DNA of 64,000 nucleotides, taken from assembly GCF_000969605.1 (NCBI RefSeq), contig NZ_JZUE01000003.1:186001-250000 (forward strand), given 5' to 3'. The first letter of the stretch is position 1; every line of letters starts with the position of its first letter. A program made the position numbers and the translations under genes. Below are positions 9,006 through 18,854 of the stretch, piece by piece. The stretch comes from Aquincola tertiaricarbonis (GTDB lineage Bacteria; Pseudomonadota; Gammaproteobacteria; Burkholderiales; Burkholderiaceae_C). The notes below the pieces were generated by a model. The model was not told the origin of the DNA and ran no database searches. It was given only the letters and a program-made list of their open reading frames with translations.

Positions 9006-11708
9006 TTGAAGAAACGCTCATTGGCCGCGCACGGCCCCGCCTTGTCGGCCGTCGCTGTGGCGGCCTTGCTGTGCGCCACCGCGCCGGCCGCCTGGGCCCT
9101 GGGCCTGGGCCGCGTGGCGGTGCAGTCGTCGCTGGGTGAATCGCTGAGGGCGGAGATCGACGTCACCAGCATCTCGCCCGAGGAAGCCTCCACGCTGCGT
9201 CTGCGGGTGGCCTCGCCCGAGGCCTACCGCGCCGCCGGCGTGGACTACAACCCGGTGCTGCCCGGCACCTCGGTGCAGTTGCTGCGCCGCCCCGACGGCC
9301 GGCCCTACGTGCGCCTGACCAGCGACCGCGCGGTGCAGGAGCCCTTCGTCGACGTCATCCTCGACATCTCGTGGGCCAGCGGCCGCCTGGTGCGCGAATA
9401 CACGATGCTGTTCGACCCGCCGGGCCGTGTGCCGCCGCCGCCGGCGGTGGCCGCCGCCCCGGTGCCGCCGTCCATCTCCGCCGCGCCGCTGCCTCCGCCG
9501 GTGCAGCGCCCGGCCAGCCCGCGGCCCGCGCCCCAGCCGCCCGCGCCACCGGTGGCCCCCGCGCCAGCGCTGCCGCCGGTGGCGCAGGTGCCGGTGCAGC
9601 CGCCCGCGGCCGCCCAGCCGGTGCCGGCGTCGCCCGCCGCCCCGTCGAACGGGGGCGGTACGCCGCGTCCCGCGCCGCGTGCCCCGGGTGCAGCGGGTGG
9701 CGACCAATACGCGGTGCGGCAGGGCGAGACCCTGTACCGCATCGCCACCAACACCCAGCACCCGGGCGTGTCGCTCGACCAGATGCTGGTGGCGCTGTAC
9801 CGCAGCAATCCGCAGGCGTTCATGGACGACAACATGAACCGCATGCGTGCCGGGGCCGTGCTCACCGTGCCCACGCCCGAGCAGGTGCGGCAGATCAGCG
9901 GCGGCGAAGCCCGCCAGGTGATCCAGGCGCAGAGCGCCGATTTCAGCGCCTACCGCCAGCGCCTGGCCGGCGTGGTGCCCAGCGTGCGTCCCGACGAGCC
10001 GGCGCGCCAGGCGCGCGGCCAGGTGCAGGCGCAGGTGGACGACCGCAAGCAGGCCGCCGCCCCCACGCCGGACCGGCTGCGCCTGTCGCAAGGCTCGGTG
10101 CAGGCGTCGGCGCCCGAGGCACGCGCCTCCGGCGAAGCCCAGCGCCGCGACGAGGCTGCCCGCGTGGCCGAACTGGCGCGCAACGTGGAAGACCTCAAGC
10201 GGCTGCAAGCCGGTACTGGTACGGGCGCCGGCGTCGGCGCCGCGTCGCCGGCCTCGGGTCCCGCCGCGCCTGGCGCCGTGCCGGGCGTGGCCGTTCCCTC
10301 GCCTGTGCCGCCCGCGGGTGCCTCGGCGCCCCTGGTGCCGCCAACCGCAACCGCACCGGCATCCACACCGGCGCCGGCGGTGGCGCCGGGCCTCCCGTCG
10401 GCCTCCGCGCCGGTGGTGCCGGCCGCCCCGGTGGCCGTGGCGCCTTCCGCGCCTGCCCGGCCGGCCTCCGCACCCGCCGCTCCGGCGACCACGCCGGCCG
10501 CTGCCGACGAGGAGCCGGGCCTGCTGGCCGACAACCCGCTGCTGCTCCCTGGCGCCGGCCTGCTGGTGTTGCTGCTGGCCGGCCTGGGCTACTACCGCTG
10601 GAAGCAGAAGAAGCAGGCCGACAGCGGCGAGACCTCGTTCCTGGAAAGCCGGCTTCAGCCCGATTCCTTCTTCGGCGCGACCGGCGGCCAGCGCATCGAC
10701 ACCCGCGAGGCCACCGGCAACTCGTCGTCGTCGATGACCTATTCGCTGAGCCAGCTCGACGCCATTGGCGACGTGGACCCCGTGGCCGAGGCCGATGTCT
10801 ACCTGGCCTACGGCCGAGACCTGCAGGCCGAGGAAATCCTGAAGGAGGCGATGCGCAGCGACCCCGGCCGCCTGGCCGTGCGCACCAAGCTGCTCGAGGT
10901 GTATGCCAAGCGGCGCGACACCAAGGGCTACGAGCTGCTGGCCACCCAGCTGTACTCGATGACCCGCGGCGAGGGCGAGGACTGGCAGAAGGCGCAGCAG
11001 CTCGGCCAGCAGATCGACCCCGAGAACCCGCTGTACCAGCCGGGCGGCTCGCCGTCGCCGGCCAATGCCAGCAGCAGCACGATGAACGAGCCACTGGGCG
11101 CCAGCACCATGCCGCAGTCGGTGCTGCCGGCCATGGGCTTCGCCACCACCAGCCCCAGCCTGGACGCCGACCTGCCGCCGATTTCCTCGCTGGAACTCGA
11201 TCTCGACCTCGACCAGCCGACGCAGCCGGGCGACCTGTCGCCGATGTCGATGGAGGCCACCCGCCCCATCGGCCTGGTGCCTTCGGCCGGCCGCGACGAC
11301 AACAGCCTGGACTTCGACCTGCCGACGACGGCGCCGCGCTCCGAATACGCCGATCCGTCGGCCTCGGTGAACACCGCGCCGATGGACCTGGACCTGGATT
11401 CGCTGTCGCTCGACCTCGATCTGCCACCCGAGCCACCCGCGGTCGACCGCCGCAGCACCACGCCGGCCGACCTGGAGTTCGACCTCGGCGACCTGGAGGA
11501 CTTCGGCGGCGCCGGCGTGGCCGACACCGCCACCGCCGACCTGCGCGACGGCGGCGACGACCCGCTGCAGCGCAAGTTCGAGCTGGCCGACGAGTTCCGC
11601 CAGATCGGCGACGTGGAAGGCGCGCGCGACCTGCTGGAAGAAGTGGTCGCCAAGGCCAGCGGCCCGCTGAAGGCCCGCGCGCAGAACCTGCTCGACAACC
11701 TTGAGTGA
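9006..11708 (+). CDS. fimV: FimV/HubP-family polar hub protein with LysM domain
   Basis: This is a 900-residue inner-membrane protein of the FimV family. In relatives it binds peptidoglycan and organises the cell pole and type IV pilus. A signal-like segment covers about residues 1-36. The conserved FimV core comes next (LGRVAVQSSLGESLRAEI), followed by a proline/alanine-rich stretch and a LysM domain at about 234-292 (YAVRQGETLYRIATNT). A second low-complexity region precedes a transmembrane segment at about 512-534. The cytoplasmic part contains a TPR-like segment (EADVYLAYGRDLQAEEILKE), an acidic Asp-rich linker and the C-terminal FimV motif (KFELADEFRQIGDVEGARDL). The TTG at 9006 was chosen because GGGAG precedes it and the signal sequence follows directly; a start at 8907 would add a non-conserved arginine-rich leader. 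It overlaps truA by 8 bases. Confidence 0.92.
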   Translation: MKKRSLAAHGPALSAVAVAALLCATAPAAWALGLGRVAVQSSLGESLRAEIDVTSISPEEASTLRLRVASPEAYRAAGVDYNPVLPGTSVQLLRRPDGRPYVRLTSDRAVQEPFVDVILDISWASGRLVREYTMLFDPPGRVPPPPAVAAAPVPPSISAAPLPPPVQRPASPRPAPQPPAPPVAPAPALPPVAQVPVQPPAAAQPVPASPAAPSNGGGTPRPAPRAPGAAGGDQYAVRQGETLYRIATNTQHPGVSLDQMLVALYRSNPQAFMDDNMNRMRAGAVLTVPTPEQVRQISGGEARQVIQAQSADFSAYRQRLAGVVPSVRPDEPARQARGQVQAQVDDRKQAAAPTPDRLRLSQGSVQASAPEARASGEAQRRDEAARVAELARNVEDLKRLQAGTGTGAGVGAASPASGPAAPGAVPGVAVPSPVPPAGASAPLVPPTATAPASTPAPAVAPGLPSASAPVVPAAPVAVAPSAPARPASAPAAPATTPAAADEEPGLLADNPLLLPGAGLLVLLLAGLGYYRWKQKKQADSGETSFLESRLQPDSFFGATGGQRIDTREATGNSSSSMTYSLSQLDAIGDVDPVAEADVYLAYGRDLQAEEILKEAMRSDPGRLAVRTKLLEVYAKRRDTKGYELLATQLYSMTRGEGEDWQKAQQLGQQIDPENPLYQPGGSPSPANASSSTMNEPLGASTMPQSVLPAMGFATTSPSLDADLPPISSLELDLDLDQPTQPGDLSPMSMEATRPIGLVPSAGRDDNSLDFDLPTTAPRSEYADPSASVNTAPMDLDLDSLSLDLDLPPEPPAVDRRSTTPADLEFDLGDLEDFGGAGVADTATADLRDGGDDPLQRKFELADEFRQIGDVEGARDLLEEVVAKASGPLKARAQNLLDNLE

Positions 11709-12507
11709 ACTGCGCGGCGCCGGGCGCCGCATCGCGCTCGGCGTGGCCTACCGCGGCACCGCGTACCACGGCTGGCAGAGCCAGCCCGATGGGCGCACGG
11801 TGCAGGACCACCTGGAGCAGGCGCTGAGCAGCTTCGCCGCGCAGCCCATCCACACGCTGTGCGCCGGCCGCACCGACGCCGGCGTGCACGGCCTGAACCA
11901 GGTGGTGCACCTGGACGCGCCGGTGGAGCGCGAGCCGTTCTCCTGGGTGCGCGGCACCAACCGCTTCCTGCCGCTGGACGTGGCGGTGCAGTGGTGCAGG
12001 CCGGTGGCCGACGACTTCCATGCCCGCGCCAGCGCGCGCGGCCGCCGCTACCGCTACGTGCTGCTGGAGTCGCCCGTGCGGCCGGCGATCGAGGCGGGCC
12101 AGTGCGGCTGGGTGTTCCGCCCGCTGGACGGCGACGCGATGCGCGAGGCGGCGGCGCACCTCGTCGGTGAGCACGACTTCAGCAGCTTCCGCGCGGCCGA
12201 CTGCCAGGCGCTGTCGCCGGTGAAGACGATGCGCGCCATCGGCATCGAGCGCCGCGGCGCCTACTGGCGCTTCGATTTCGACGCCAGCGCCTTCGTCTAT
12301 CACATGGTGCGCAACATCATGGGCTGCCTGGTGCAGGTGGGGCAGGGCCACAAGCCGGCCGCCTGGATGGCCGAAGTACTGGCCGCCCGCAGCCGCCAGG
12401 CCGCCGCGCCGACCTTTCCGGCGGATGGGTTGTACTTCGTGGGGCCGTACTACGATGCACGGCATGAGATCCCAGACCACACGCCGGCGCAAGACTGGCT
12501 GCCCTGA
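11701..12507 (+). CDS. truA: tRNA pseudouridine(38-40) synthase
   Basis: This 268-residue enzyme makes pseudouridine at positions 38-40 of the tRNA anticodon stem. The N-terminal YRGTAYHGWQSQ motif is present. The catalytic aspartate is Asp59 in CAGRTDAGVHG, and the C-terminal half has FHARASARGRRYRY and FVYHMVRNIMG. The start is a TTG that overlaps the last eight bases of fimV, which implies coupled translation. The fimV-truA-trpF order is conserved in proteobacteria. trpF begins directly after the stop codon. Confidence 0.97.
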   Translation: MSELRGAGRRIALGVAYRGTAYHGWQSQPDGRTVQDHLEQALSSFAAQPIHTLCAGRTDAGVHGLNQVVHLDAPVEREPFSWVRGTNRFLPLDVAVQWCRPVADDFHARASARGRRYRYVLLESPVRPAIEAGQCGWVFRPLDGDAMREAAAHLVGEHDFSSFRAADCQALSPVKTMRAIGIERRGAYWRFDFDASAFVYHMVRNIMGCLVQVGQGHKPAAWMAEVLAARSRQAAAPTFPADGLYFVGPYYDARHEIPDHTPAQDWLP

Positions 12508-13176
12508 ATGAGCCGCACCCGCATCAAGATCTGCGGGCTGACACGCGAGGAGGACGTCGATGCCGCGGTCGAAGCCGGCGCCGACGCCATCGGCCTGGTG
12601 CTGTACAAGCCCAGCCCGCGCTACATCACCCCGCAGCGCGCGCGGGAACTGGCCCAGCGCCTGCCGCCCTTCATCACGCCGGTGTGCCTGTTCGTCAATG
12701 CCACGCCCGACGAGGTACAGCGCGCGGTGGAGGCGGTGCCCAACGCCACGCTGCAGTTCCACGGCGACGAGACGCCCGAAGCCTGCGCCGCGCCCGCCCG
12801 GCCGTTCCTCAAGGCCGCACGGATCGGCCCGGGGTTCGATTTGCTAGACTTCGCCTCCCGCTTCCCGGCAGCACAGGCCATCCTGCTCGACGCTTTTGTC
12901 GACGGTTATGGCGGTGGTGGAAAGGTTTTCGATTGGTCGCTCATTCCCGCCGACGTACCCGCTCCGGTCGTTTTGTCTGGTGGGTTGAGTCCTGCAAACG
13001 TGATCGATGGGGTGCTGCGCATCCGGCCCTGGGCCGTTGATGTGAGTTCCGGCGTCGAGGCCGGCAAGGGCATCAAGGATGCCTTGCTGATCCGCCGGTT
13101 CTGCGATGCGGTAAGGCAGGCCGATGCGCAACTGGCGCAGGCCGACGCCGCCGCAGCAGCCAACCCTGATTCCTGA
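12508..13176 (+). CDS. trpF: Phosphoribosylanthranilate isomerase
   Basis: This 222-residue TIM-barrel enzyme catalyses the third step of tryptophan synthesis. The start [20 protein letters not shown] carries the catalytic Cys of the family. [17 protein letters not shown] and the phosphate-binding [11 protein letters not shown] with [14 protein letters not shown] complete the pattern. The length exceeds the core enzyme slightly because of an alanine-rich tail. It starts right after the truA stop and ends 5 bp before trpB. Confidence 0.97.
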   Translation: MSRTRIKICGLTREEDVDAAVEAGADAIGLVLYKPSPRYITPQRARELAQRLPPFITPVCLFVNATPDEVQRAVEAVPNATLQFHGDETPEACAAPARPFLKAARIGPGFDLLDFASRFPAAQAILLDAFVDGYGGGGKVFDWSLIPADVPAPVVLSGGLSPANVIDGVLRIRPWAVDVSSGVEAGKGIKDALLIRRFCDAVRQADAQLAQADAAAAANPDS

Positions 13177-13181
13177 TTGCC

Positions 13182-14411
13182 ATGACCAACAGCAGCTACG
13201 CACAACCCGATGCCCAAGGGCACTTCGGACCCTACGGCGGCACCTTCGTCGCCGAGACGCTGATCCACGCGCTCGACGAGCTGAAGGAGGCTTACGCCCA
13301 CTACAGCAAGGATCCCGAATTCCGCCGCGAATTCGAATACGAGCTGAAGCACTTCGTCGGCCGCCCGAGCCCGATCTACCACGCCGCGCGGCTGTCGCGC
13401 GACCTGGGCGGCGCGCAGATCTACCTGAAGCGCGAGGACTTGAACCATACCGGCGCGCACAAGGTCAACAACACCATCGGCCAGGCGCTGCTGGCCAGGC
13501 GCATGGGCAAGCCCCGCGTGATCGCCGAGACCGGCGCCGGCCAGCATGGCGTGGCCACCGCCACCATCTGCGCCCGCTACGGCATGGAATGCGTGGTGTA
13601 CATGGGCAGCGAGGACGTCAAACGCCAGTCGCCCAACGTCTTCCGCATGCACCTGCTGGGCGCCAAGGTGGTGCCGGTGGAGTCGGGCAGCAAGACGCTG
13701 AAGGACGCGCTGAACGAGGCCCTGCGCGACTGGGTCACCAACGTCGAGAACACCTTCTACATCATCGGCACCGTGGCCGGCCCGCACCCCTACCCGATGA
13801 TGGTGCGCGACTTCCAGCGCGTGATCGGCGACGAGTGCCTGGTGCAGATGCCCGAGATGCTGGGCCCTCAGCGCCAGCCCGATGCCGTCATCGCCTGCGT
13901 GGGCGGCGGCAGCAATGCGATGGGCATCTTCTACCCGTACATCCCGTACGAGGGCACGCGGCTGATCGGCGTGGAAGCCGCGGGCCACGGCCTGGACACC
14001 GGCAAGCACGCGGCCAGCCTGTCCGCGGGCACGCCTGGCGTGCTGCACGGCAACCGCACCTACCTGCTGCAGGACGCCAACGGCCAGATCATCGAGACGC
14101 ATTCGGTCTCGGCCGGCCTCGACTATCCTGGCGTCGGCCCCGAGCATGCCTACCTGAAGGACCTCAACCGCGCGGAGTACGTCGGCATCACCGACGACGA
14201 GGCGCTGGCTGCCTTCCACCGGCTGTGCCGCATCGAGGGCATCATTCCCGCGCTGGAATCCAGCCACGCCATCGCCCACGCCATCAAGATGGCGCCGACG
14301 ATGCGGCCGGACCAGAGCCTGCTGGTCAACCTCTCCGGCCGCGGCGACAAGGACATCAACACCGTGGCCGAGCTGGCCGGCGTGTCGCTGATGAAGGGTT
14401 CGCTGTCATGA
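13182..14411 (+). CDS. trpB: Tryptophan synthase beta chain
   Basis: This 409-residue PLP enzyme joins indole and serine to make tryptophan, in complex with TrpA. The PLP lysine is Lys94 in HTGAHKVNN. The substrate loop [13 protein letters not shown] and the phosphate-binding [10 protein letters not shown] are clear. Length is normal. The stop overlaps the trpA start in an ATGA arrangement (14408-14411), as expected for subunits made in equal amount. Confidence 0.99.
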   Translation: MTNSSYAQPDAQGHFGPYGGTFVAETLIHALDELKEAYAHYSKDPEFRREFEYELKHFVGRPSPIYHAARLSRDLGGAQIYLKREDLNHTGAHKVNNTIGQALLARRMGKPRVIAETGAGQHGVATATICARYGMECVVYMGSEDVKRQSPNVFRMHLLGAKVVPVESGSKTLKDALNEALRDWVTNVENTFYIIGTVAGPHPYPMMVRDFQRVIGDECLVQMPEMLGPQRQPDAVIACVGGGSNAMGIFYPYIPYEGTRLIGVEAAGHGLDTGKHAASLSAGTPGVLHGNRTYLLQDANGQIIETHSVSAGLDYPGVGPEHAYLKDLNRAEYVGITDDEALAAFHRLCRIEGIIPALESSHAIAHAIKMAPTMRPDQSLLVNLSGRGDKDINTVAELAGVSLMKGSLS

Positions 14412-15217
14412 GCCGCATTGCCGACACCTTCGCCGCGCTGAAGGCGCAGGGCCGCAAGGCGCTGATCCCCTACGTCACCACGGGCGACCCGTATGCCGAC
14501 GTCACGCCCGAGCTGATGGCGGCGCTGGCCGACGCCGGCGCCGACGTGATCGAGCTGGGGGTGCCGTTCTCCGACCCGATGGCCGACGGCCCGGTGATCC
14601 AGCAGGCCTCCGAGCGGGCGCTGGCCAAGGGCATCGGCCTGCCGCAAGTGCTGGCCGCCGTGCGCGCTTTCCGTGAAGGCAACGCCAAGACACCGGTCGT
14701 GCTGATGGGCTATGCCAACCCGGTGGAGCGCTACGGCGTCGAGCGCTTCGTCGCCGATGCCGGCCAAGCCGGCGTGGACGGCGTGCTGATCGTCGACTAC
14801 CCGCCCGAGGAGTGCGAGGCCTTCGCCGCGCTGCTGCGCAAGGCCGACCTCGACCCGATCTTCCTGCTGGCTCCCACCTCCACCGAGTCACGCATGAAGG
14901 CCGTGGGCCGCATCGCCAGCGGCTACGTGTACTACGTGTCGCTCAAGGGCGTGACCGGCGCCGGCCACCTCGACACCACCGCCGTGGCCGACATGGTGCC
15001 GCGCATCAAGGCCCATGTGAACGTGCCGGTGGGCGTGGGCTTCGGCATCCGCGACGCGGCCACCGCCAAGGCGGTGGCGCGGGTGTCGGATGCGGTGGTC
15101 ATCGGCTCGCGACTCGTCCAGATCCTGCAAACCCAGCCCCGCAACCAGGTCGCACCGGCGGCGGCGGCGTTCATCGCCGAGATCCGCGCCGCGCTAGATG
15201 AAGGAGTTTTCACATGA
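14408..15217 (+). CDS. trpA: Tryptophan synthase alpha chain
   Basis: This is the 269-residue TIM-barrel subunit that cleaves indole-3-glycerol phosphate to indole. [28 protein letters not shown] (containing the catalytic Glu) and the phosphate loop [12 protein letters not shown] are all present. It overlaps trpB and accD by ATGA on both sides, so trpF-trpB-trpA-accD are tightly coupled. The trpE/G/D/C genes of the pathway are not in this window. Confidence 0.99.
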   Translation: MSRIADTFAALKAQGRKALIPYVTTGDPYADVTPELMAALADAGADVIELGVPFSDPMADGPVIQQASERALAKGIGLPQVLAAVRAFREGNAKTPVVLMGYANPVERYGVERFVADAGQAGVDGVLIVDYPPEECEAFAALLRKADLDPIFLLAPTSTESRMKAVGRIASGYVYYVSLKGVTGAGHLDTTAVADMVPRIKAHVNVPVGVGFGIRDAATAKAVARVSDAVVIGSRLVQILQTQPRNQVAPAAAAFIAEIRAALDEGVFT

Positions 15218-16086
15218 GTTGGCTTGAAAAGCTGCTGCCGCCCAAGATCCAGCCGACCGACCCGAGCGAACGCCGCACGGTGCCGGAAGGCCTGTGGATC
15301 AAGTGCCCTTCGTGCGAGACGGTGCTGTACAAGACCGACCTGGAGCAGAACGTCAACGTCTGCCCCAAGTGCAGCCACCACCACCGCATCGGCGCCCGCC
15401 AACGGCTGGATGCCTTTCTCGACGCAGAAGGCCGCTTCGAGATCGGCCACGAGGTGCTGCCGGTCGACGCGCTGAAGTTCAAGGACAGCAAGAAGTACCC
15501 CGAGCGGCTGAAGGACGCGCTGGAAACCACCGGCGAGACCGATGCGCTGGTGGTGGTGGGCGGCGCGGTGCACACGGTGCCGCTGGTGGCCGCCTGCTTC
15601 GAGTTCGACTTCATGGGCGGCTCGATGGGCTCGGTGGTGGGTGAGCGCTTCGTGCGTGGCGTGGAAGCCGCGATCGAGCAGCGCGTGCCCTTCGTCTGCT
15701 TCACCGCCACCGGCGGCGCGCGCATGCAGGAAGGCCTGCTCAGCCTGATGCAGATGGCCAAGACCAATGCCGCGCTCACGCACCTGGCCAAGGCGAAGCT
15801 GCCCTACATCAGCGTGCTGACCGACCCGACGATGGGCGGCGTGTCGGCCAGCTTCGCCTTCGTGGGCGACGTGGTCATCGCCGAGCCGAAGGCGCTGATC
15901 GGCTTCGCCGGCCCGCGCGTGATCGAGAACACCGTGCGCGAGAAGCTGCCCGAAGGCTTCCAGCGCTCGGAGTTCCTGGTGCAGAAGGGCGCGATCGACA
16001 TGATCGTCGACCGCCGCCAGCTGCGCGCCACCATCGCCAGTGCGCTCAGCATGCTGCAGCGCCAGAGCGCAGACGCGGTCGCCTGA
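15214..16086 (+). CDS. accD: Acetyl-CoA carboxylase carboxyltransferase subunit beta
   Basis: This 290-residue subunit of acetyl-CoA carboxylase makes malonyl-CoA for fatty acid synthesis together with AccA, AccB and AccC. The N-terminal zinc finger uses Cys31, Cys34, Cys50 and Cys53 (CPSC...CPKC). The carboxyltransferase fold includes [19 protein letters not shown] and [16 protein letters not shown]. The gene overlaps trpA by ATGA. folC follows 45 bp later, the usual accD-folC pairing. Confidence 0.98.
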   Translation: MSWLEKLLPPKIQPTDPSERRTVPEGLWIKCPSCETVLYKTDLEQNVNVCPKCSHHHRIGARQRLDAFLDAEGRFEIGHEVLPVDALKFKDSKKYPERLKDALETTGETDALVVVGGAVHTVPLVAACFEFDFMGGSMGSVVGERFVRGVEAAIEQRVPFVCFTATGGARMQEGLLSLMQMAKTNAALTHLAKAKLPYISVLTDPTMGGVSASFAFVGDVVIAEPKALIGFAGPRVIENTVREKLPEGFQRSEFLVQKGAIDMIVDRRQLRATIASALSMLQRQSADAVA

Positions 16087-16131
16087 CCCTGCTGCCGGGC
16101 GTCGCCGGCCAGCGCGCTACCATGCGCGCCC

Positions 16132-17433
16132 ATGCTGACGACGCCCCCCCGCTCGCTCGCCGACTGGCTGGCCCACTGCGAGCGACTGCACCCCAAGAAC
16201 ATCGACATGACGCTGGACCGCGTGCGCGCGGTCGCCCAGCTCCTGGGCATCCGTTTCGACGTGCCCGTGATCACCGTCGCCGGCACCAACGGCAAGGGCT
16301 CCACCTGCGCGATGCTGGAAGCCATCGCCCAGTCCGCCGGCTATCGCGTGGGGCTGTACATCAAGCCGCACCTGGTGCACTTCGAGGAGCGCTGCCGCAT
16401 CAACGGCCGCATGGCCGACGAGGCCACGCTGCTGCCGCACTTCGAGGCGGTGGAAGCCGCCCGCGGCGACACCACGCTGAGCTACTTCGAGTTCACGATG
16501 CTCGCGATCCTGCGTACCTTCATGCATGCGCCGCTGGACGTGGTGATCCTGGAAGTGGGTCTGGGCGGCCGGCTGGACGCGGTCAACATCATCGACACCG
16601 ACTGCGCGGTGCTCACCAGCATCGACCTCGACCACACCGAGTGGCTGGGGCCTACCCGCGAAGACATCGGTCGCGAGAAGGCGCACATCATGCGGCCGGG
16701 CAAGCCGGCGATCGTCAGCGACCCGATGCCGCCGCAGAGCGTGATCGACCATGCCGACGCGATCGGCGCCGACCTGTGGCTGGCCGGTCGCGATTTCCGC
16801 CACGGCGGCGACCGCCAGCAGTGGCAGTGGGCCGGCCGCCAGCGGCGCTTCAGCGCGCTGGCCTATCCCGCGCTGCGCGGCGCCAACCAGTTGCTGAATG
16901 CAGCCGGTGCGCTGGCGGTGTTCGAGGCCATGTACCACCGGCTGCCGATCACCGCGCAGGCAGTGCGCCAGGGACTGGCGCTGGTCGACCTGCCGGGCCG
17001 CTTCCAGATCGTGCCGGGCCAGCCGACGCTGGTGCTGGACGTGGCGCACAACGCGCAATCGGTGGCCGCGCTGGCGCTCAACCTGGACCAGATGGGCTTC
17101 TTCCCGCGCACGCATGCCGTGTTCGGCGCCATGCGCGACAAGGACCTGCCGGCGCTGCTGGCCAAGCTGTCGCCGCTGGTGGACCACTGGCACCTGTGCA
17201 ACCTGGACACCGCCCGCGCCGCCACCGCCGACGAGCTGGCGGCCGCGGTGCAGGCCCTGCCCACCCAGCAGCCGGTGACGGTCCACACCCATGCCGACCC
17301 GGCCGCGGCATTGGCCGCCGCCGTGGCCGCCGCGGACCCGGCTGATAGAATCGTGGTCTTCGGTTCTTTCTACACCGTAGGCGGCGTGCTGAAGGACGGC
17401 TTGCCGAGGCTGAGCGCCAAGCACACGGCTTGA
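16132..17433 (+). CDS. folC: Folylpolyglutamate synthase / dihydrofolate synthase
   Basis: This 433-residue Mur-ligase-type enzyme adds glutamate to dihydropteroate and to folates. The ATP loop is TVAGTNGKGSTCAMLEAI (about residues 48-65). The omega-loop/ligase signatures ILEVGLGGRLDAVNIID and SIDLDHTEWLG and the C-terminal VLDVAHNAQS are conserved. Gene order accD-folC-dedD-cvpA-purF matches other proteobacteria. Start ATG 16132 has no strong ribosome-binding site. Confidence 0.97.
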   Translation: MLTTPPRSLADWLAHCERLHPKNIDMTLDRVRAVAQLLGIRFDVPVITVAGTNGKGSTCAMLEAIAQSAGYRVGLYIKPHLVHFEERCRINGRMADEATLLPHFEAVEAARGDTTLSYFEFTMLAILRTFMHAPLDVVILEVGLGGRLDAVNIIDTDCAVLTSIDLDHTEWLGPTREDIGREKAHIMRPGKPAIVSDPMPPQSVIDHADAIGADLWLAGRDFRHGGDRQQWQWAGRQRRFSALAYPALRGANQLLNAAGALAVFEAMYHRLPITAQAVRQGLALVDLPGRFQIVPGQPTLVLDVAHNAQSVAALALNLDQMGFFPRTHAVFGAMRDKDLPALLAKLSPLVDHWHLCNLDTARAATADELAAAVQALPTQQPVTVHTHADPAAALAAAVAAADPADRIVVFGSFYTVGGVLKDGLPRLSAKHTA

Positions 17434-17541
17434 CCCGGCGGCCGGCGCGGCTGCCAACCGCCGGGCCCGGTGGACTTCCCGCCCCGGCGGGCCCAGCGCA
17501 CCGGCCAGCTCCTCCGTTCCGCCCCGACTCCTTCCCCACGC

Positions 17542-18318
17542 ATGGGCCTGCTGTCCTTCTTCAAGCGCCAACCTTCCGCTGCCCGCGAGCCCGCCGATCC
17601 GGCCGAGGCCGTGCAGCGGGCCCGCACCACCGCTCGGCGGCGGCTCATCGGCGCCGTGGTGCTGCTGGGCGTCGGCGTCATCGGCTTTCCGCTGCTGTTC
17701 GAAACCCAGCCGCGGCCGATCCCGGTGGACATCCCGATCGACATCCCACGCAAGGAAGGCGCCGCCCCGCTGGAGGTGCCCCCGGCACGTTCCGCTGCGC
17801 GTGCGGTGCCGACGCCGGCCGAGCCGGCGCCCGACACGATGGTGACCGAGCGCGCCGCCGAGGCCGGCCGCGAAGTGGCCCCGCCGGCTGCCACGAGCCC
17901 GGCGCCAGCCGCTGCGCCCGCGCCCACGCCGCCCGCTCCACGCCCGGCCGAGACGGAGCGCAAGCCGGCCGCCGAGGCACCTCCCCCTGCTGCGGCCAAG
18001 CCGGCGGTACCGCCGCCTGCTCCGGCGCCGCGCGAGGATGCCCAGCGCGCCCGCGCCTTGCTCGAAGGCAAGGCCTCCGAGCCGGCGGCCGGCCGCTTCG
18101 TCGTGCAGGTGGGCGCCTTTGCCGACGCTGGCGCCGTGCGTGATGCGCGGGCCAAGGTGGAGAAACTGGGCCTCAAGACCTATACCCAGGTGGTCGACAC
18201 CGCTTCGGGCAAGCGCACCCGGGTGCGGGTGGGGCCGTTCGGCAGCCGCGAGGAAGCGGACAAGGCCTCGGCCCGCATGCGCTCCGCCGGCCTGGCGCCG
18301 GCCGTGCTCACCTTGTGA
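17542..18318 (+). CDS. dedD: DedD-like SPOR-domain cell-division protein
   Basis: This 258-residue inner-membrane protein has a cytoplasmic N-terminus and one transmembrane segment (about residues 34-54, RLIGAVVLLGVGVIGFPLLF). A long proline/alanine-rich periplasmic linker leads to a C-terminal SPOR domain from about residue 186 (RFVVQVGAFADAGAVRDARA to the end), which binds denuded septal peptidoglycan. The ATG at 17542 gives a short leader before the membrane segment; the longer reading from 17470 adds an unconserved proline-rich stretch. Its position between folC and cvpA is the classical dedD position. Confidence 0.9.
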   Translation: MGLLSFFKRQPSAAREPADPAEAVQRARTTARRRLIGAVVLLGVGVIGFPLLFETQPRPIPVDIPIDIPRKEGAAPLEVPPARSAARAVPTPAEPAPDTMVTERAAEAGREVAPPAATSPAPAAAPAPTPPAPRPAETERKPAAEAPPPAAAKPAVPPPAPAPREDAQRARALLEGKASEPAAGRFVVQVGAFADAGAVRDARAKVEKLGLKTYTQVVDTASGKRTRVRVGPFGSREEADKASARMRSAGLAPAVLTL

Positions 18319-18328
18319 AGGTGGCGGG

Positions 18329-18844
18329 ATGACGGGTGTCGATCCTGCCTTCACGCTGAGCTGGGTCGACTGGGCGCTGCTGGCGGTGCTCGCGGTGTCG
18401 GTCGTGGTGGGCTTGTGGCGGGGCTTGATTTTCGAGGTGTTGTCCCTCATTGGTTGGGTGGCGGCCTATGTGGCGGCGCAGGTGCTGTCGCCGACGGTGG
18501 CGCCCTGGCTGCCCATCGGCACGCCGGACAGCGCGGTCAATTCAGGGGCGGCGTTTGCCATCACCTTCGTGCTGGCGTTGATGGTGTGGAGCCTGGTGGC
18601 CCGCCTCGTCAGCCTCTTGGTGAAGGCCACGCCGCTGGCCTTCGTCGACCGGGTGCTGGGCGCCGGTTTTGGCTTGATGCGTGGTGGCGTGCTGTTGCTG
18701 GCGCTGGCCACGGTGGTGGCATTGACCCCTGCGGCGCGTTCGCCGCAGTGGCAGGAATCTGTTGGGGCGGCATGGCTGGGTGCCATGCTGCAAGAGCTGA
18801 AGCCGGTGTTGCCGGTGAACGTGGCCCGGCATCTACCGGGCTGA
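18329..18844 (+). CDS. cvpA: CvpA family membrane protein
   Basis: This 171-residue inner-membrane protein has four predicted hydrophobic segments: WALLAVLAVSVVVGLWRGLI, LSLIGWVAAYVAAQVL, AAFAITFVLALMVWSLVARL and MRGGVLLLALATVVAL. The W-x-D-W-A start and RGLIFEVLSLIGW match the CvpA family, known from colicin V production and envelope tolerance. It lies 10 bp after dedD, behind a GGTGGCGGG site, and 10 bp before purF. Confidence 0.94.
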   Translation: MTGVDPAFTLSWVDWALLAVLAVSVVVGLWRGLIFEVLSLIGWVAAYVAAQVLSPTVAPWLPIGTPDSAVNSGAAFAITFVLALMVWSLVARLVSLLVKATPLAFVDRVLGAGFGLMRGGVLLLALATVVALTPAARSPQWQESVGAAWLGAMLQELKPVLPVNVARHLPG

Positions 18845-18854
18845 AGGAAACATC

